DNA of 23,538 nucleotides. It comes from an uncultured Clostridia bacterium (GTDB taxonomy: Bacteria > Bacillota > Clostridia > Christensenellales > DTU072). The translations under genes were made by a program, and so were the position numbers. Shown piece after piece: positions 21,414 to 23,538 of this stretch. Numbering within the stretch: position 1 is the stretch's first letter; each line of letters starts with the position of its first letter. The stretch lies in NCBI GenBank assembly GCA_934296355.1, contig CAKRAY010000008.1, positions 1 to 23,538 of the forward strand, in the 5' to 3' direction. The notes under the pieces were generated by a model. The model worked only from the letters and a program-made list of their open reading frames with translations. It did not search any database and was not told the DNA's origin.

Positions 21414-23492
21414 ATGGACGTAACGGAAATTTTCGGCAGTCTTGTTTTTAACGACGCCGTTATGAAAAAGAGATTGAAGCCCGAATCGTATAAAGAATTT
21501 CAGTCTTGCGTGGACAGAGATAAAAGTTTGCCGCCGTATTTGGCGGACGAAATCGCCAAGGCGATGATGGACTGGGCGATAGAAAACGGTTGCACGCATT
21601 ATTCGCATTGGTTCCAACCGATGACGGGTATTACCGCCGAAAAACACGACAGTTTTATCGTGCCTTCGGGTAAATGCCGAGTGGTAACCGAGTTTAACGG
21701 TAAAGAACTCATTAAGGGCGAACCGGACGCGTCGTCCTTCCCTAACGGCGGTCTCAGAGCGACTTTCGAAGCGAGAGGGTATACTGCGTGGGACCCCACG
21801 TCTTACGCGTTTATTAAAGACGGCGTTTTGTGTATCCCCACGGCGTTTTGTTCTTATAACGGCGAAGCGCTCGACAAAAAAACGCCTTTGCTTCGTTCGA
21901 TGCAAGTCATAAACAGAGAAGGCGTAAGGCTCTTACACATATTCGGCAGAACGGACGTAAAAAAAGTTATTCCGTGCGCGGGGCCCGAACAAGAGTACTT
22001 TCTTGTCGACCGCAGACTTTACCAAGAGCGTCCCGACCTCGTTTTTACCGGTAGAACGCTTTTCGGCGCGAGAAGCCCTAAGGGGCAAGAACTCGACGAC
22101 CACTATTTCGGCGCGGTCAAACCTCGCGTGGTAAACTATATGCGCGACCTTGACGTGGAACTTTGGAAAGTGGGAGTTTTCGCTAAGACGAAACACAACG
22201 AAGTCGCGCCCGGACAGCACGAACTCGCCACCGTTTATTGCGACACGAACACCGCTACCGACCATAACCAACTCGTAATGGAACTTATGAAAAAAGTCGC
22301 GACACGTCACGGTTTCAAATGCTTGTTGCACGAAAAGCCTTTCGAGGGCATTAACGGCAGCGGCAAACACAACAACTGGTCGCTTGCCACCGACACGGGT
22401 ATAAACCTCTTCCACGCGGGCGACAATCCCAGCGATAACATGCTGTTCATAGTATCGCTTTGCGCGGTTATCAGCGCGGTAAGCAAGCATCAAGACTTAC
22501 TGAGAATCAGCGTTGCCAGCGCGGGCAACGACCATCGTCTCGGCAAACAAGAAGCGCCGCCGGCGATAATTTCCATATTCCTCGGAGAGGAATTAAGCGG
22601 CATATTGCAAGCGATTGCCGACGGAAGAAATTATTCTCAGCGCGCCAAGTGCGAAGTGGAAATCGGCGTGAAAGGCTTGCCTAAACTTCCGCAAGACACC
22701 ACCGACAGAAACCGTACTTCGCCTTTTGCTTTTACCGGGAATAAGTTCGAGTTCCGTATGCCGGGTTCAAGGTTCTCCGTGGCGGGAATAAACACCGTTC
22801 TCAATACCATAGTCGCGGAAGAAATCTCTTTAATCAGCGACTATTTAGAGGGTTGCTCCGACTTAAAAGAGGGCGTGGCGCAAATAGTCAAAGATACGAT
22901 TAGAAAACATAAGAAAATCATATTTAACGGTAACGGGTATTCCGAAGAATGGGTTAAGGAAGCCGAAAAACGCGGTTTAGTGAATTACCCGACTACGGTA
23001 GACGCCTTGCCGCACATGACCGACGAAAAGAACGTAAAACTGTTTTCTAAGTACGGAGTTTACACGGGAGAAGAACTTAAATCGCGTCAAGAAATACTTA
23101 TCGAGAATTATTGTAAGAAGCTGCACATAGAGGCGGTTACGATGACGGACATGACGCGTAATTTGATTTTACCCGCGGTCACTTCGTACATGAAAGAACT
23201 CGCGGAGACCGCTCTTGCGGAAAAGGCGCTCGACGTTACGCCCGATTTGACCGTTTTGAAACGTTTGAACGCGCTCTACTCGGAAACGATTAAACGCGTA
23301 AAGGAATTGGAAACGGAAATAGAACTCACGACGGGCAAAGCGGACGACTTGGAGAAAGCGAAGTATTATAAAAACGTCGTACTGCCCGCAATGGATAAAC
23401 TCAGAGAGTCCGTGGACGAAACCGAACTTCTTACCGCCAAACGCTATTGGCCGATGCCGACTTACGCGGATTTGCTTTTTAGCGAGAATTAA
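21414..23492 (+). CDS. glnN: Glutamine synthetase, type III
   Basis: This ATP-dependent enzyme makes glutamine from glutamate and ammonia. At 692 residues it is of the large GlnN/GSIII type, not the roughly 440-470-residue GSI. The start MDVTEIFGSLVFNDAVMKKRL at 21414 is characteristic, with AAGGAA 8 bases upstream; the frame's upstream extension to a TTG at 21351 runs through the promoter. Active-site motifs are AGPEQEYF (Glu192, Glu194), NEVAPGQHE (262-270), the NGSGKHNNWSL segment (ammonium/glutamate site) and DRNRTSPFAFTGNKFEFR. The C-terminal region includes a helical Glu/Lys-rich stretch before KRYWPMPTYADLLF. It appears monocistronic; the terminator, if any, lies beyond the window. Its product also feeds the amino-sugar pathway through GlmS, but GlmS is not here. 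Confidence 0.96.
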   Translation: MDVTEIFGSLVFNDAVMKKRLKPESYKEFQSCVDRDKSLPPYLADEIAKAMMDWAIENGCTHYSHWFQPMTGITAEKHDSFIVPSGKCRVVTEFNGKELIKGEPDASSFPNGGLRATFEARGYTAWDPTSYAFIKDGVLCIPTAFCSYNGEALDKKTPLLRSMQVINREGVRLLHIFGRTDVKKVIPCAGPEQEYFLVDRRLYQERPDLVFTGRTLFGARSPKGQELDDHYFGAVKPRVVNYMRDLDVELWKVGVFAKTKHNEVAPGQHELATVYCDTNTATDHNQLVMELMKKVATRHGFKCLLHEKPFEGINGSGKHNNWSLATDTGINLFHAGDNPSDNMLFIVSLCAVISAVSKHQDLLRISVASAGNDHRLGKQEAPPAIISIFLGEELSGILQAIADGRNYSQRAKCEVEIGVKGLPKLPQDTTDRNRTSPFAFTGNKFEFRMPGSRFSVAGINTVLNTIVAEEISLISDYLEGCSDLKEGVAQIVKDTIRKHKKIIFNGNGYSEEWVKEAEKRGLVNYPTTVDALPHMTDEKNVKLFSKYGVYTGEELKSRQEILIENYCKKLHIEAVTMTDMTRNLILPAVTSYMKELAETALAEKALDVTPDLTVLKRLNALYSETIKRVKELETEIELTTGKADDLEKAKYYKNVVLPAMDKLRESVDETELLTAKRYWPMPTYADLLFSEN

Positions 23493-23494
23493 AA

Positions 23495-23525
23495 TAACGG
23501 CGCCAGTCGTTAACGGTACCAGTCG
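23495..23525 (+). repeat. Two 15-base direct repeats with a 16-base period
   Basis: TAACGGCGCCAGTCG (23495-23509) and TAACGGTACCAGTCG (23511-23525) match at 13 of 15 bases. The two differences fall at the centre of a palindrome in each copy (GGCGCC and GGTACC). The rest of any array would lie outside the window, which ends at 23538. Confidence 0.5.
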
Positions 23526-23538
23526 CAAGGGGCATTAC

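Overview
The window reads as a stretch of a Bacillota (Firmicutes) chromosome, probably a Clostridia-related gut lineage. The evidence is a class III fructose-1,6-bisphosphatase, an NfeD–FloA pair, QueH, a type III glutamine synthetase, strong AAGGAGG-type ribosome binding sites and sigma-A-like promoters. A more precise placement cannot be made from the sequence alone. Every gene I can support lies on the + strand, and the gaps are all shorter than 170 bases. I found no rRNA, tRNA, CRISPR array, insertion sequence or phage gene.

Layout. Bases 1-3845 hold the 3' part of a transglutaminase-like protein, a membrane metalloprotease of the HExxH/DUF3267 type, and fbp, closed by a strong terminator at 3874-3907. 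Bases 3981-11418 hold smpB, metY, metA, recF, argS and a two-gene ABC-2 exporter, closed by a terminator at 11461-11489. Bases 11586-15459 hold an NfeD-like gene, floA, a 68-residue orphan, malQ and queH, tightly packed. Bases 15573-17926 hold a lipoprotein HtrA-like protease and a frameshifted rsmG. Then come parB with its own promoter and terminator (17931-18926), a glmM-like mutase overlapping an N-terminally reduced GlmU (19024-21268), and a type III glutamine synthetase (21414-23492).

How the genes fit together. MetA and MetY form a two-step route from homoserine to homocysteine; residue 111 of MetA is Glu, which predicts O-acetylhomoserine, the substrate MetY uses. The glmM-like and GlmU-like genes overlap by 14 bases and cover consecutive steps of UDP-GlcNAc synthesis, but the GlmU copy has lost most of its uridylyltransferase domain. 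NfeD and FloA are a known membrane-microdomain pair. rsmG, parB and recF are often near the replication origin, yet parA, dnaA, dnaN, mnmG and gyrB are absent here and no origin-like cluster was seen.

Most of the window is ordinary housekeeping DNA. The points worth a second look are the rsmG frameshift, the eroded GlmU, the repeat-plus-collagen-like N-terminus of the HtrA-like lipoprotein, a possible leaderless smpB, parB without parA, the 68-residue gene after floA, and a 16-base-period repeat at the right edge. I do not see strong evidence for a wholly new multi-gene system.
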